Notes under the pieces: generated by a model
The model's input: the letters and a program-made list of their open reading frames with translations, nothing else
Databases searched by the model: none
Told to the model about the DNA's origin: nothing
Made by a program: the position numbers and the translations under genes
Part shown: positions 55,976-64,000 of the stretch, one piece after another
How positions within the stretch are numbered: the stretch's first letter is position 1
How the letters are laid out: every line of letters begins with the position of its first letter
Assembly (NCBI GenBank): GCA_032622095.1
Contig: CP136066.1
Span: 96,121,319 to 96,185,318 of the forward strand
From: Siphonodentalium dalli
Taxonomy: Eukaryota > Mollusca > Scaphopoda > Gadilida > Siphonodentaliidae
Direction: 5' to 3'
DNA: 64,000 bases

Positions 55976-56698
55976 ATGAAGAAAATGGTTATTGTACCAT
56001 TCAGAATGTTGGAAGATTTCAAACAATGGAAAATGTCAGAAATGAATAAACCTCAATTACCTCCTGATCCTGCAATTTCAAATGTTTCAGATTCTTACAA
56101 AGAATTGAAATCAGTTTATGATAAAAATATTTCTGAATCAGAAAAGTCACAGTTATTTGAAGAAAATTTGTACAAATTGAAAACTTCACAAAAATCTTTA
56201 AATTCAAAATTCAGTTTACCTGAACAAAGGTTATCTGAAAACTTTGGGAACATGAGTGAACATATATTGGAAAGTGTTCCATCTAAACTTCGTGGTAAAG
56301 CACAACAAATTTTAACATTGTTGTCAACTAATCCTAAACTTAGATGGGATGATCGTGGACAATTAATTTATGGAACAGAAACAGTTACGGGATCAAATAT
56401 AATTGATTTGATAAACGATGTTGTTCGTCACCGAAAAGGTTTTGACCCAGTTGGTTATGAAACATTCCTACGTGGATTGGGGGAACTTAATGTACCACAA
56501 GATTATGTAGGTAACAGGAATCGATGGTTGTGGATACAAAGACATTTAAAAGAAGGTCACACTGGTGATGAGTTTCATACACATCATGCAACTCCTAGCA
56601 GTGGCAAGTCAAGAAAACGTTCAGTTGATATTTTCACACCTCAAAGTTTTCCTAAAACCAGAAAATCTATTTTGAAAGAATGGTCCCCACTTACATAA
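55976..56698 (+). CDS. conserved Polinton protein of unknown function
   Basis: 240 residues. The N terminus (MKKMVIVPFRMLEDFKQW) is followed by a coiled-coil-prone Lys/Glu/Ser-rich part. The central core has SKLRGKAQQILTLLS, then LRWDDRGQLIYGTETVTGSN and VGYETFLRGLGELNVP. A basic tail holds a GKSRKRS motif. The RWDDRGQL...GSNIIDL core resembles uncharacterised proteins often encoded beside the integrase in metazoan Polintons. Its end overlaps the integrase start by 19 nt. The function is not known. Confidence 0.6.
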   Translation: MKKMVIVPFRMLEDFKQWKMSEMNKPQLPPDPAISNVSDSYKELKSVYDKNISESEKSQLFEENLYKLKTSQKSLNSKFSLPEQRLSENFGNMSEHILESVPSKLRGKAQQILTLLSTNPKLRWDDRGQLIYGTETVTGSNIIDLINDVVRHRKGFDPVGYETFLRGLGELNVPQDYVGNRNRWLWIQRHLKEGHTGDEFHTHHATPSSGKSRKRSVDIFTPQSFPKTRKSILKEWSPLT

Positions 56699-57774
56699 AA
56701 TTTGACAAACTTCTAACTGAAATTTACTACAATCCAAAAGAAGTTGGTGGTTTCAGTGGAGCAAATCAACTTTTTTAAAATGCGAAAGAAACAAATAACA
56801 AAATTAAACTTTCAGATGTTAAAAAATGGTTACAATGGCAAAAAACATACACTTTGCACAAACCAATTGTTCGGAAATTTCGCAGATGTAAAACTATTGT
56901 TGCAGGAATTGATATTCAGTGGCAAGCTGATTTGGCAGATTTGCAAACTTTGCAAAAGCACAATGACAATTACAGATATTTACTTTGTGTTATTGATGTG
57001 TTCTCAAAATTTGCATGGGTTGAAAAAATTAAAGACAAAACTGGTAAAACTTTAGTTAAAACATTTCAGAAAATTCTCAAATCATCAAAACGAAAACCAG
57101 TTTCATTTCAATCTGACAAAGGTTCAGAATTCAAAAATAAATTATTTTTACAATTTTTTAAATCTAAGAAAATTCATTTTTTCACAACAGAGAATCCAGA
57201 GACAAAAGCAAGTATAGTTGAACGTTTTCAACGGACATTGAAAACAAAGATGTGGAAATATTTTACACATAATCAAACTTTGAAATACAATGATGTTTTG
57301 CACGATTTTGTGAATTCTTACAACAAAAGTGTTCATAGAAGTATTAAGATGGCACCAGTTTTAGTAACTCGAGAAAATGAAATTGAAGTTTCCAGAAATC
57401 TTTATGGAAAGTTAAAAACGAAAAAAGATAAGATCTTGAAAGTTGGAGATTTTGTTAGAATAAATAAAACAAAGAGAACTTTTGATAAAGGATATCTTCC
57501 AAATTGGACAAAAGAAATTTTCAAAATTAGTAGAGTTTGTAAAAGTACACCATTAACTTACAAATTAGTAGATTTAGATGGTGAAAACATCGCAGGATCA
57601 TTTTATGGTAAAGAAATTCAACATATAAAAGATAATAAAGTTTACGAAATTGAATCAGTTGTTGGTAAACGTTCAAGAAAAGTTGCTGGTAAATCAGTTA
57701 GAGAAATTAAAGTTCATTGGGCTGGTTATCCTAAAAAATTTGACAGTTGGATACCTGCCACAAATTTGGTATAA
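56680..57774 (+). pseudogene. int: retroviral-type integrase with chromodomain, one in-frame stop
   Basis: Inserts the element into host DNA. Counting from ATG 56680, a TAA (56776-56778) interrupts codon 33; the same frame then runs open to 57774. The catalytic triad is D84 (IQWQADLADL), D146 (SDKGSEF) and E181 (ASIVERFQRTLK), with the DD35E spacing. A C-terminal chromodomain (KVHWAGYPKKFDSWIPATNL) could target histone marks. There is no ATG between the stop and the catalytic core, so the downstream part would need readthrough or non-AUG initiation. The stop falls in a T6A4 run and looks like a simple substitution. The rest appears well conserved. Confidence 0.9.
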
Positions 57775-57784
57775 AACTTTTAAC

Positions 57785-58048
57785 ATGTCTCAAAATGGTT
57801 CAGTTGATCTGGATGCTCCATCACAATTTCAAATCTGTGGAGAAAAAATTGCAAAAAATCAAGTAACATATTTTACACAAATTATTATAATTGTTGGTAT
57901 AATCGCTACAGCAATTGTTCATTTAAGTTTACAAAGTGAAAATAACGAACTGTGGTTAATTTTACTCAGTAGTTCTTTGGGATACATTTTACCAACACCG
58001 CGTTTGAAATATTTGAAAAATCAGTCGACAGAAATTTTGAAAGTATGA
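57785..58048 (+). CDS. small two-helix membrane protein
   Basis: 87 residues from ATG 57785 (MSQNGSVDLDAPSQ). Two hydrophobic segments, about 31-51 (IIIIVGIIATAIVHLS) and about 57-71 (LWLILLSSSLGYI), are separated by SENNE, giving a hairpin topology. Similar short membrane proteins lie before the penton gene in other animal Polintons. Its TGA overlaps the next ATG (ATGA). A role in assembly at membranes or in exit is a guess. Confidence 0.6.
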   Translation: MSQNGSVDLDAPSQFQICGEKIAKNQVTYFTQIIIIVGIIATAIVHLSLQSENNELWLILLSSSLGYILPTPRLKYLKNQSTEILKV

Positions 58049-58896
58049 ATCCTTTCTACATTACAATTCCGAGCGACAGTTCAATGGTAATGTATCCAAA
58101 CAATTCTCAATGTTGTTTTACTGTACAATTACCAAAACCAATTCAAATTGATAAAGAAAAATGGGAAGTTGCATTAGTCGAACTGATAACACCTTCAGAA
58201 ACATACAATGTTACAGGGGATTCGTGTAAATTCAATTTGATTACAACTGATGCAATAATACTGTCTGTTCTTCAAAATCGTTTTGAAGAAAAGATATTTA
58301 CGAGACCTGATGGCGTTCGTGCAATTGAAATACAGATACGAGAAGGTTCGTATACCTCTGCGACAGATTTACTTGATACAATGCAAGATGTAATTGATGA
58401 AACACTTGGAGAAGCAATGCAAAACGAATACGGATTTCACATCAAGTACTCAAAAGTTACAAAACGTGTGAAAATTATTCGCAAGAGTTTACGTATCCCA
58501 AAACTAGGAATTGAATTACCACAATGTCTTTTGCACAAGTTGGGTTACAAAACTGAAAACGCTTCTGAAGATTTTTATTCAAATAGTAGATTTCCGTTTG
58601 GTGTAGATTTGTTTGTTGGTCATAATCAAATGTTTGTTTATTCTGATATTGCTGATTTCACAATTGTTGGAAATGTTGAAGTACAAATTTTACGAGTTGT
58701 TTCTTTCAGAATTAAAAGAGATATCGACGGATTACATGTAAAACATGAATTTTTAAATTTACATTATGTTCCAGTTTCAAAGTCATACTTTGACAAAATT
58801 AGTGTAAATATAAGTGGCGACACAGGAAAATCAATTCAGTTTATTGGTGGTAAGTCTTTGGCGAAGCTGCATTTCAGAAAACGAGAGGAGTTCTAA
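58045..58896 (+). CDS. minor capsid protein (penton, single jelly roll)
   Basis: 283 residues, forming the pentameric vertices in the adeno-like virion model. The start has YPNNSQCCFTVQLPKPIQID followed by KWEVALVELITPSETYNV, a signature of Polinton minor capsid proteins (ligand-like WEVAL...P strand). The beta-rich remainder and the GLHVKHEFLNLHYVPVSKSY end agree. It overlaps the membrane-protein gene by 4 nt and precedes the core and capsid genes. The frame is intact. Confidence 0.85.
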   Translation: MNPFYITIPSDSSMVMYPNNSQCCFTVQLPKPIQIDKEKWEVALVELITPSETYNVTGDSCKFNLITTDAIILSVLQNRFEEKIFTRPDGVRAIEIQIREGSYTSATDLLDTMQDVIDETLGEAMQNEYGFHIKYSKVTKRVKIIRKSLRIPKLGIELPQCLLHKLGYKTENASEDFYSNSRFPFGVDLFVGHNQMFVYSDIADFTIVGNVEVQILRVVSFRIKRDIDGLHVKHEFLNLHYVPVSKSYFDKISVNISGDTGKSIQFIGGKSLAKLHFRKREEF

Positions 58897-58901
58897 AAAC
58901 A

Positions 58902-59276
58902 ATGTTCCCCGTGTATAGAGGTGTACCACGGCAATATGGTAACGGTATTGGTTCAATTTTCAAATCACTTATGAGATCTGCTGTACCATTTCTAAAACCG
59001 ATTGGTCGGACAGCTTTACAACTTGCGAAAAAACACACTTTTGGTGTTGCAGATGAAATTATTAATCAAGGTAAAAGTCCGAAAGAAGCGTTGATGTCTG
59101 AAGGTAAAAAAGCTTTAAAATCTTTTGGAACACAAGCTAAAAATCAAATTTTGAACTCGAGACAAAAACCTAGAAAAAGAGTAGCGAATTCAAAAATGAA
59201 TCATTCAGCTGTCAAACGCCGAAAAAGTCGGTCGAAAAAACATCCTAGCAGTCGAGCTCTTGATATTTTTGATTAA
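58902..59276 (+). CDS. basic virion core protein, pX-like
   Basis: 124 residues. It starts MFPVYRGVPRQYGNGIGSIF, the Y-R-G...R-Q-Y-G-x-G-x-G-S-x-F pattern seen next to capsid genes of metazoan Polintons and compared with adenovirus pX. An amphipathic middle (AVPFLKPIGRTALQLA) is followed by a strongly basic tail with RKRVANSK and KRRKSRSKK, which fits DNA condensation. Gaps to both neighbours are only 5 and 2 nt. Confidence 0.7.
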   Translation: MFPVYRGVPRQYGNGIGSIFKSLMRSAVPFLKPIGRTALQLAKKHTFGVADEIINQGKSPKEALMSEGKKALKSFGTQAKNQILNSRQKPRKRVANSKMNHSAVKRRKSRSKKHPSSRALDIFD

Positions 59277-59278
59277 TC

Positions 59279-60583
59279 ATGGCACAAATGGTAAATGGAT
59301 CATGCGAATGCAATAAATCGGAACTTGATATAACACATGTTCCACCAAACGTGGCTACAATGTCAGAATCGCAGTGGATCGAAAATCATCCGATTGCACC
59401 GCTGAATAATTCTGCTCCGATAGAGTTTGTCATACCATCTCAAACCGAAAAGTGGACAGATATTAATCAATCTTATCTTTATGTGAAATTCAAAATTACA
59501 AAAAAAGATGGAACTAATTTGTTAGCTGGTACGGAATTAGCACCTGTTAACAATTTCTTTCATAGCATGTTCAGCAGTATCGATGTTTACTTGAACAACA
59601 AATTGATAACTTCGAATTCTGACACTTACCCATACCGAGCATATTTCGAAAATCTGTTGGGATACTCTCCAGAATATAAAGATAATCAATTAGCAAATTT
59701 AGAAATGTGGTATGGCGATACAGCAGAACAATTTGAAGAGAATACCAAAGGTGGTGGCAATGCTGGATTAACTTCTAGAGAAAGTTTGATCGGTGGTAGT
59801 AAAATTGTTGAACTATGTGGACGCTTACACACTGATCTGTTTCTTCAAGAAAAATATTTACCAAATGGAATTGAAATTCGTATCAGATTAAACAGATCAC
59901 CATCAAAATTTTGCCTCATTGGCGCCGAGGATGGACAAATTGTTTTCGAATCAGCAGTGTTCCATGTCAGAACAGTTAGTCTCTTTCCAGCGGTCTCAAA
60001 TAAATTAAATCAAGAAATTGTCCAGTCAAAAATGAAAATACCTATCAGACGAGTAGAAATAAAAACTTTCACAATTAGTACTGGACTTAGATCAAAAATT
60101 GAAGACCACTTATTTCAAGGACAATTACCAAAGAGAATTTTTATTGCGTTGGTCGAAAATAAAGATATGAATGGAGATTTGGGTACCAATCCATTCCACT
60201 TCAAACATTTCAGTTTGAATAAATTGGAAGTTAGTCAAGACGGTCATACAATACATAACCGTCCATTTGAACCAAACTTCGCAACAAAACAATGTCTCAG
60301 ATCATATTTATCTTTGTATCAATCTTTAGGAATGTTTGGTGTTAACAAATCAATTGGCATTAATTTAAAAGAATATATGAATGGTTATTGTTTGTGGGGT
60401 TTCGACTTGACACCGGACCAAGGAAGTGACGAGGGACATCTACATCCTATAAAGACAGGGAACCTGCGTTTGGAGCTTCAGTTCTTGACAGCTCTCACTA
60501 CAGCCGTCAACGTTTTGGTGTATGCTGAATTCGACAGTGAAATAGAGATCACAGCTTTGAGAGAAGTGCTTACTGACTATTAG
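59279..60583 (+). CDS. major capsid protein (double jelly roll)
   Basis: 434 residues, the hexon-like trimer building the virion facets. A Cys-containing N terminus is followed by PIEFVIPSQTEKWTDINQSY, then PVNNFFHSMFSSIDVYLNNK and YPYRAYFENLLGYS, all typical of Polinton/adintovirus capsid proteins. The end LRLELQFLTALTTAVNVLVY-AEFD is also typical. Length is close to other family members and no break is seen. ATG 59279 follows the core gene by 2 nt. Confidence 0.93.
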   Translation: MAQMVNGSCECNKSELDITHVPPNVATMSESQWIENHPIAPLNNSAPIEFVIPSQTEKWTDINQSYLYVKFKITKKDGTNLLAGTELAPVNNFFHSMFSSIDVYLNNKLITSNSDTYPYRAYFENLLGYSPEYKDNQLANLEMWYGDTAEQFEENTKGGGNAGLTSRESLIGGSKIVELCGRLHTDLFLQEKYLPNGIEIRIRLNRSPSKFCLIGAEDGQIVFESAVFHVRTVSLFPAVSNKLNQEIVQSKMKIPIRRVEIKTFTISTGLRSKIEDHLFQGQLPKRIFIALVENKDMNGDLGTNPFHFKHFSLNKLEVSQDGHTIHNRPFEPNFATKQCLRSYLSLYQSLGMFGVNKSIGINLKEYMNGYCLWGFDLTPDQGSDEGHLHPIKTGNLRLELQFLTALTTAVNVLVYAEFDSEIEITALREVLTDY

Positions 60584-60584
60584 G

Positions 60585-61034
60585 ATGGAGTTCACATCAC
60601 AGCTATGGAACTACTATGAAGAATACCAACGTTCACAAAACTTTGCTCCGAGATGGAACCTGATCTTGGACACACTCAACAATGCTATGATTGAAGAACT
60701 ACAAGAACTTATTCGCAAGGAAGTGTCAGCAAACTGTGAAGGATGTAAAATAGAACATCCTAGTCAACGTGAACATGTTCTGTGTTTGTTCTCTACAACT
60801 GATGATTGGACAAACCAGTTTATCGACTTAGCGCTGATTATATACAATGTTATGGAAAGATGGTTCCCGAAGCTGATAGGGTTAAACCCACACTGCAAGG
60901 AGAAGTTCGAAGCATTCATCATGTGGGATCATCTGAGAAACAGTTTGGAGCTCAACCGCAAAAAATTCGACGCAGAGTGGACTCTGATGTGGTCACAGCG
61001 AGTCAAAGAGAATAACAACGATGCAGACAGCTGA
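60585..61034 (+). CDS. conserved Polinton protein with C-x2-C/H-C motif
   Basis: 149 residues from ATG 60585. It is helical, with a CEGC-x4-HPSQREHVLC motif at about 51-66 that could bind a metal ion, then DWTNQFIDLALIIYNV and a Trp/charged C terminus. Similar proteins lie between the capsid and protease genes in animal Polintons; their role is unknown. One nucleotide separates it from the capsid gene, and it overlaps the protease by 14 nt. Confidence 0.65.
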   Translation: MEFTSQLWNYYEEYQRSQNFAPRWNLILDTLNNAMIEELQELIRKEVSANCEGCKIEHPSQREHVLCLFSTTDDWTNQFIDLALIIYNVMERWFPKLIGLNPHCKEKFEAFIMWDHLRNSLELNRKKFDAEWTLMWSQRVKENNNDADS

Positions 61035-61494
61035 ACTTCAATATATTCTGGACAATTCCTGGTTGTGTAAACTTAACACACATGTTTGTGCTAGAGATCT
61101 GTTACCAGAGAAGAAACCACAGCATATTCAAGCATATATTGTGAACACGCACTCATCGGATCAGCCAGGAGAACACTGGACATTGATGTTATTCAAGGGA
61201 AGATCAGCTGTATACTTCGACTCATTTGGACTACCACCACCGAGACGATATATGTTACCATTCATAAAAAGGAACTCATCAGCATGGACTATGAATACAA
61301 CACGATATCAACATCGTGCGACAAATGTGTGTGGATTATATTGTATATTCGCACTCCACCACATGATGAAAGGAAAGAGGATGAAAATATTATTCAATTC
61401 TCGGGATTTCTTCAAGAATGACAGAACAATAGTTCGATGGTTTGGAAAGCACTATGGTCGATTATACAGAAAAGCAAATTTGCTGCTGAATTAA
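61021..61494 (+). CDS. adenain-like maturation cysteine protease (peptidase C5)
   Basis: 157 residues, cutting capsid precursors during maturation. Candidate catalytic residues are His52 (GEHWTLM), Asp67 (YFDSFG), Gln97 (RYQHRA) and Cys104 (NVCGLYC), in the order H-D/E-Q-C of the adenovirus enzyme. ALHHMMKG and a basic RLYRKAN end follow. It is shorter than adenain (about 200 residues) but normal for Polintons. It is the last gene of the + strand block and is intact. Confidence 0.9.
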   Translation: MQTAELQYILDNSWLCKLNTHVCARDLLPEKKPQHIQAYIVNTHSSDQPGEHWTLMLFKGRSAVYFDSFGLPPPRRYMLPFIKRNSSAWTMNTTRYQHRATNVCGLYCIFALHHMMKGKRMKILFNSRDFFKNDRTIVRWFGKHYGRLYRKANLLLN

Positions 61495-61879
61495 ACTTCA
61501 CCAGGACATCGACGGCTGATATACATACAACGCAAAGAAGACGACGACCAGATAACAACGAATGTGTCAACAACTCCACAAAATAGACTCTTTTGTTATT
61601 GATTCAGCGTAGGATCTTGTAGGATGTTGTAGGATGTTCAATTAAGTTTCTTCAAATCTGAGACCTTGTTTTGTACATAAATTATTGTTCTTTGTTAATA
61701 TTATTGATGTATAATAATATATTATTGTTCATTGTTCTTGTTCTTGTTTTTGAAAAATAAATGATAAATTTCAACAAAATCGTTTTCACTGTAGGACCCC
61801 CACCAATTGATTCTGTTCGTGTCGATGTGTCATCTCTGGTCAGAATTATACAAACTTTAAATTAATAATGAAAAAAATG
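61495..61879 (+). other. 3' region of the Polinton late block
   Basis: AT-rich non-coding DNA with a tandem GTAGGATGTT word near 61610. An AATAAA lies at 61756-61761, a candidate poly(A) signal for the protease or for a longer transcript. The right terminal repeat follows. Confidence 0.45.
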
Positions 61880-62173
61880 TCTAAGTCCATTTTCATTTTT
61901 TCGATCAGAAATGTCACATCAATGACAGGAACATCTATCCTCAGGGTGCGAACTATGGCCCAGTACCCCCCCAGACATGGGCACTATGGCCCAGTACCCC
62001 CCAGACATGGGCACTATGGCCCAGTACCCCCCCAGACATGGGCACTATGGCCCATGGGCCATAGTGCCCATGTCTGGGGGTACTGGGCCATAGTGCCCAT
62101 TTCTGGGGGGTACTGGGCCATAGTGCCCATGTCTGGGGGGTACTGGGCCATAGTGCCCACCATTACTACTACT
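61880..62173 (-). repeat. Polinton right terminal inverted repeat
   Basis: Inverse copy of the left terminus, with the same internal palindrome of 31-bp units centred at about 62054. It ends CCATTACTACTACT, one ACT longer than the left. The target duplication CCCGCG follows at 62174-62179. Confidence 0.95.
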
Positions 62174-62345
62174 CCCGCGCTATGTATGTAGCTGTTCCCC
62201 CATGCTGCTCTATCACCATACCAAATAACAAACATCTGCCAAGCGGTTGCTGAACAATAATGCAAAATGTTTGTACGGACGTACGTACGGACGGACAGAG
62301 ACATCGACTATATACCCGCCGACTTCAAGTCGGGGGCATAATAAA
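62174..62345 (+). repeat. host target repeat (right part)
   Basis: It starts with the second CCCGCG, continues CTATGTATGTAGCTGTT...CACCATACCAAAT...AATGTTTGTACGGACG like the intact unit at 44786-44895, and ends CGACTTCAAGTCGGGGGCAT, a short terminal palindrome. Confidence 0.75.
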
Positions 62346-63204
62346 GGGTTATATTATGGTATTACCCTTACATGGAGCTAGGTACTTGAAGTTAATATCA
62401 GATCTATAATATACTGTGTAATTTATTAAATATATATTTATATATTACCTCCGTCTACGGAGAGATTGATATAATAATACATTAAATACTGTAAAAGTAA
62501 CAAATAGTGTCATGTATAGTACATGTCGCAAGCGTATGGTCTTTGTACAAAGTGAATTTATACATGGTAAGTCATCTCCTAAAAGTTAAATATAAGTTTA
62601 AAATATAAATACCAAATGGCACATTCTATTCCAAACATGTTAATTTATGACATAAGAATTTAGATGAAAAGTAAAATAGGTTTTGTAAAATTTGGTCTGA
62701 AACCCTGTATGAAAATAATTAAATCCTAGTATCCAACGGAATAGTAGTGGTGAGCCTTAAGTTGTACGATTGGTGTAAATATAAATAAGAAGTTTATATG
62801 CAGTTATGGTATTGTTAATTTCGGACTTCACGAGTTTAATATCAGTGCTAATTTTTCGACAATTATTTCATTGTTTATATACATTTGTTTGACTCTACCA
62901 GAGGTGTGTTTCGTTTTTATGCTATTCGCGTTAGGTTCGTTTCTTTGTTCTTTGTTAGGTAAGGCTTTCGCGAAATTACAACATTTCTTTGTATTAATCA
63001 GCTGGCTATTCTTATGCAACTTGTTAATTCTTGCCCAAGCATGTGCTCATTAATTACCATTCATCGCACGTATTCTAAGCTTTACTTTTAATAATAACTT
63101 ATTTGTCAAACTGCTAATGCCATTGTGGTGATCGGATATTTTATATGCAAATCTGTTAATCTAATCCCGCGTCGTTAATTCACACCTGTGCATGCTTTGT
63201 ATAT
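62346..63204. other. no recognised feature
   Basis: AT-rich. The frames at 62828-63053 are open on both strands but hydrophobic by composition; no gene is claimed. Confidence 0.4.
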
Positions 63205-63755
63205 AGAGGATCTACAACTCGTCCCCAGTTTATAGCGGAATTTACAAAACGAGTCCAGTAAATTAGGTCTGGACCGAGCCTTTGGCGAGGTCCAGCCCTA
63301 ATTTACTGAACGAGTTTTGTAAATTCCGTTATAAACTGGGGACGAGTTGTAGATTCTATTTATTATATGACCCAAAATCTCGACAACACATACTTAAATT
63401 AAGAAATTGGACGCAAAACTAACATCAGATTCTATAAGGCATGCGATGACGTTTCACGTAACTATGCGTCGTTTGCTCGCGTAAAGAAATAGTTCCAGAT
63501 AAATAAAGACTCTTTGTCGTATTTAGTGCCGTATATTTAATGACATAACTTTTCAAACTCTTCATTCATTATAGTTTGTTGGAAAAATATTGAAGCCATA
63601 GTATTTTGAGACGTAGCGTACGGAATGTAAACAGATGACAAACCGGAAGTCAAAGGTCACCTGGAACTATTTCGTGCTATTAAACGAACGTTTAATATCA
63701 CAATTTATAGAATGGGTTTATTGAATGGAATAAGGGTAGGATCATGTAATAAATA
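63205..63755 (+). repeat. repeat family R4, most complete copy
   Basis: An inverted pair (CTACAACTCGTCCCCAGTTT / AAACTGGGGACGAGTTGTAG) at 63210-63353 starts the unit. CGTTTCACGTAACTATGCG, CGTAAAGAAATAGTTCCAGA and TAAACGAACGTTTAATATCA follow, ending GAATGGAATAAGGGTAGGAT. The same order holds in the other three copies. Confidence 0.7.
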
Positions 63756-64000
63756 AGAATTTGTAAAACCATGTTATGACACTTTATGTTTTGGAACTCC
63801 ATCGTTCAGTCATTTCACATATTACAACTGGAGATCCAATTGTTTGTGTGCTATACCGGAATGTCCGTATATTTCTATTGTCTATTGTGTAAATAAATGC
63901 TAATTCCCCAGAACGACTACAACTTCTTACTGTACCAAAAACAGCTCTACCAAAGTGTTGGAGAATTCGGGACAGTGACCTTTTGGCTCGCTGTAATATA
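63756..64000. other. no recognised feature
   Basis: Nothing is recognised up to the window edge. Confidence 0.4.

Larger units (their letters stand above)
44964..62173 (+). mobile_element. Polinton/Maverick element, 17.2 kb, full length
   Basis: Polintons are self-synthesising DNA transposons related to adeno-like viruses. This copy has about 294-bp terminal inverted repeats beginning AGTAGTAATGGTGGGCACTA (the right end has one extra AGT) and 6-bp target duplications CCCGCG (44958-44963, 62174-62179). It has the full gene set: protein-primed PolB, DDE integrase with chromodomain, packaging ATPase, adenain-like protease, penton and double-jelly-roll major capsid protein. Most genes lie on the + strand, with four minus-strand genes at the left. 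PolB has two frameshifts and a lost ATG, and the integrase has a stop, so the copy is probably not autonomous. Base use is AT-rich like the host. Confidence 0.97.

Noticed and set aside
57650-57784. Upstream extension of the small membrane protein.
   Set aside because: It starts without ATG and overlaps the integrase chromodomain; the first ATG at 57785 fits the gene spacing.

Overview
The window is eukaryotic, AT-rich, repeat-dense invertebrate nuclear DNA, probably from a lophotrochozoan and perhaps a mollusc. The reasons are a spliced NPC2 gene, CR1/Jockey-type LINE debris with a short TATC tail, hAT-like MITEs carrying target-site duplications, and a metazoan-type Polinton/Maverick. The species cannot be fixed from sequence alone.

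Positions 1-24,000 are almost all repeats: LINE remnants (1-671, 1096-2046), foldback/MITE elements, a 49-bp minisatellite (12,935-14,028) and a 122-bp-period satellite (20,728-23,705). No intact host gene was recognised here. A four-exon NPC2-like gene (24,239-34,694, + strand, 148 residues, six cysteines) is the only confident host gene. Its first intron holds a decayed transposon ORF, a MITE and a nested palindrome. Positions 35,000-43,800 hold more foldback elements, including a 5.7-kb inverted repeat whose centre is a degenerate 42-bp minisatellite on both arms.

Positions 44,964-62,173 are a full-length Polinton (17.2 kb). It has about 294-bp terminal inverted repeats, a 6-bp target duplication (CCCGCG), and an empty-site copy of its target repeat just outside. 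The right two thirds is a packed + strand block: protein-primed PolB, packaging ATPase, small basic proteins, conserved unknowns, integrase with chromodomain, membrane protein, penton (single jelly roll), pX-like core protein, double-jelly-roll major capsid protein and adenain-like protease. PolB carries two frameshifts and has lost the ATG found in a sister copy; the integrase has an in-frame stop. The other ORFs are open. This copy is therefore probably a recent but immobile insertion, or one dependent on help in trans.

The most unusual part is the left 4 kb of the Polinton. It is a tandemly duplicated cassette of divergent gene pairs: OTU-like gene <-> ORF A, and a 58-residue gene <-> ORF B. 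Each pair shares a promoter region with inverted E2F-like motifs. Each of the four genes is followed about 15-25 nt after its (real or inferred) stop by a perfect 6-bp-stem, 4-nt-loop hairpin that matches the metazoan histone-mRNA 3' stem-loop. None of the genes is a histone. The layout looks like a histone gene cluster whose regulatory logic (S-phase promoter plus stem-loop-binding-protein 3' end) is used by a virus-like mobile element. Next to it, a zinc-knuckle gene and PolB are divergently transcribed from a palindromic promoter and share the same N-terminal leader by inverted duplication.
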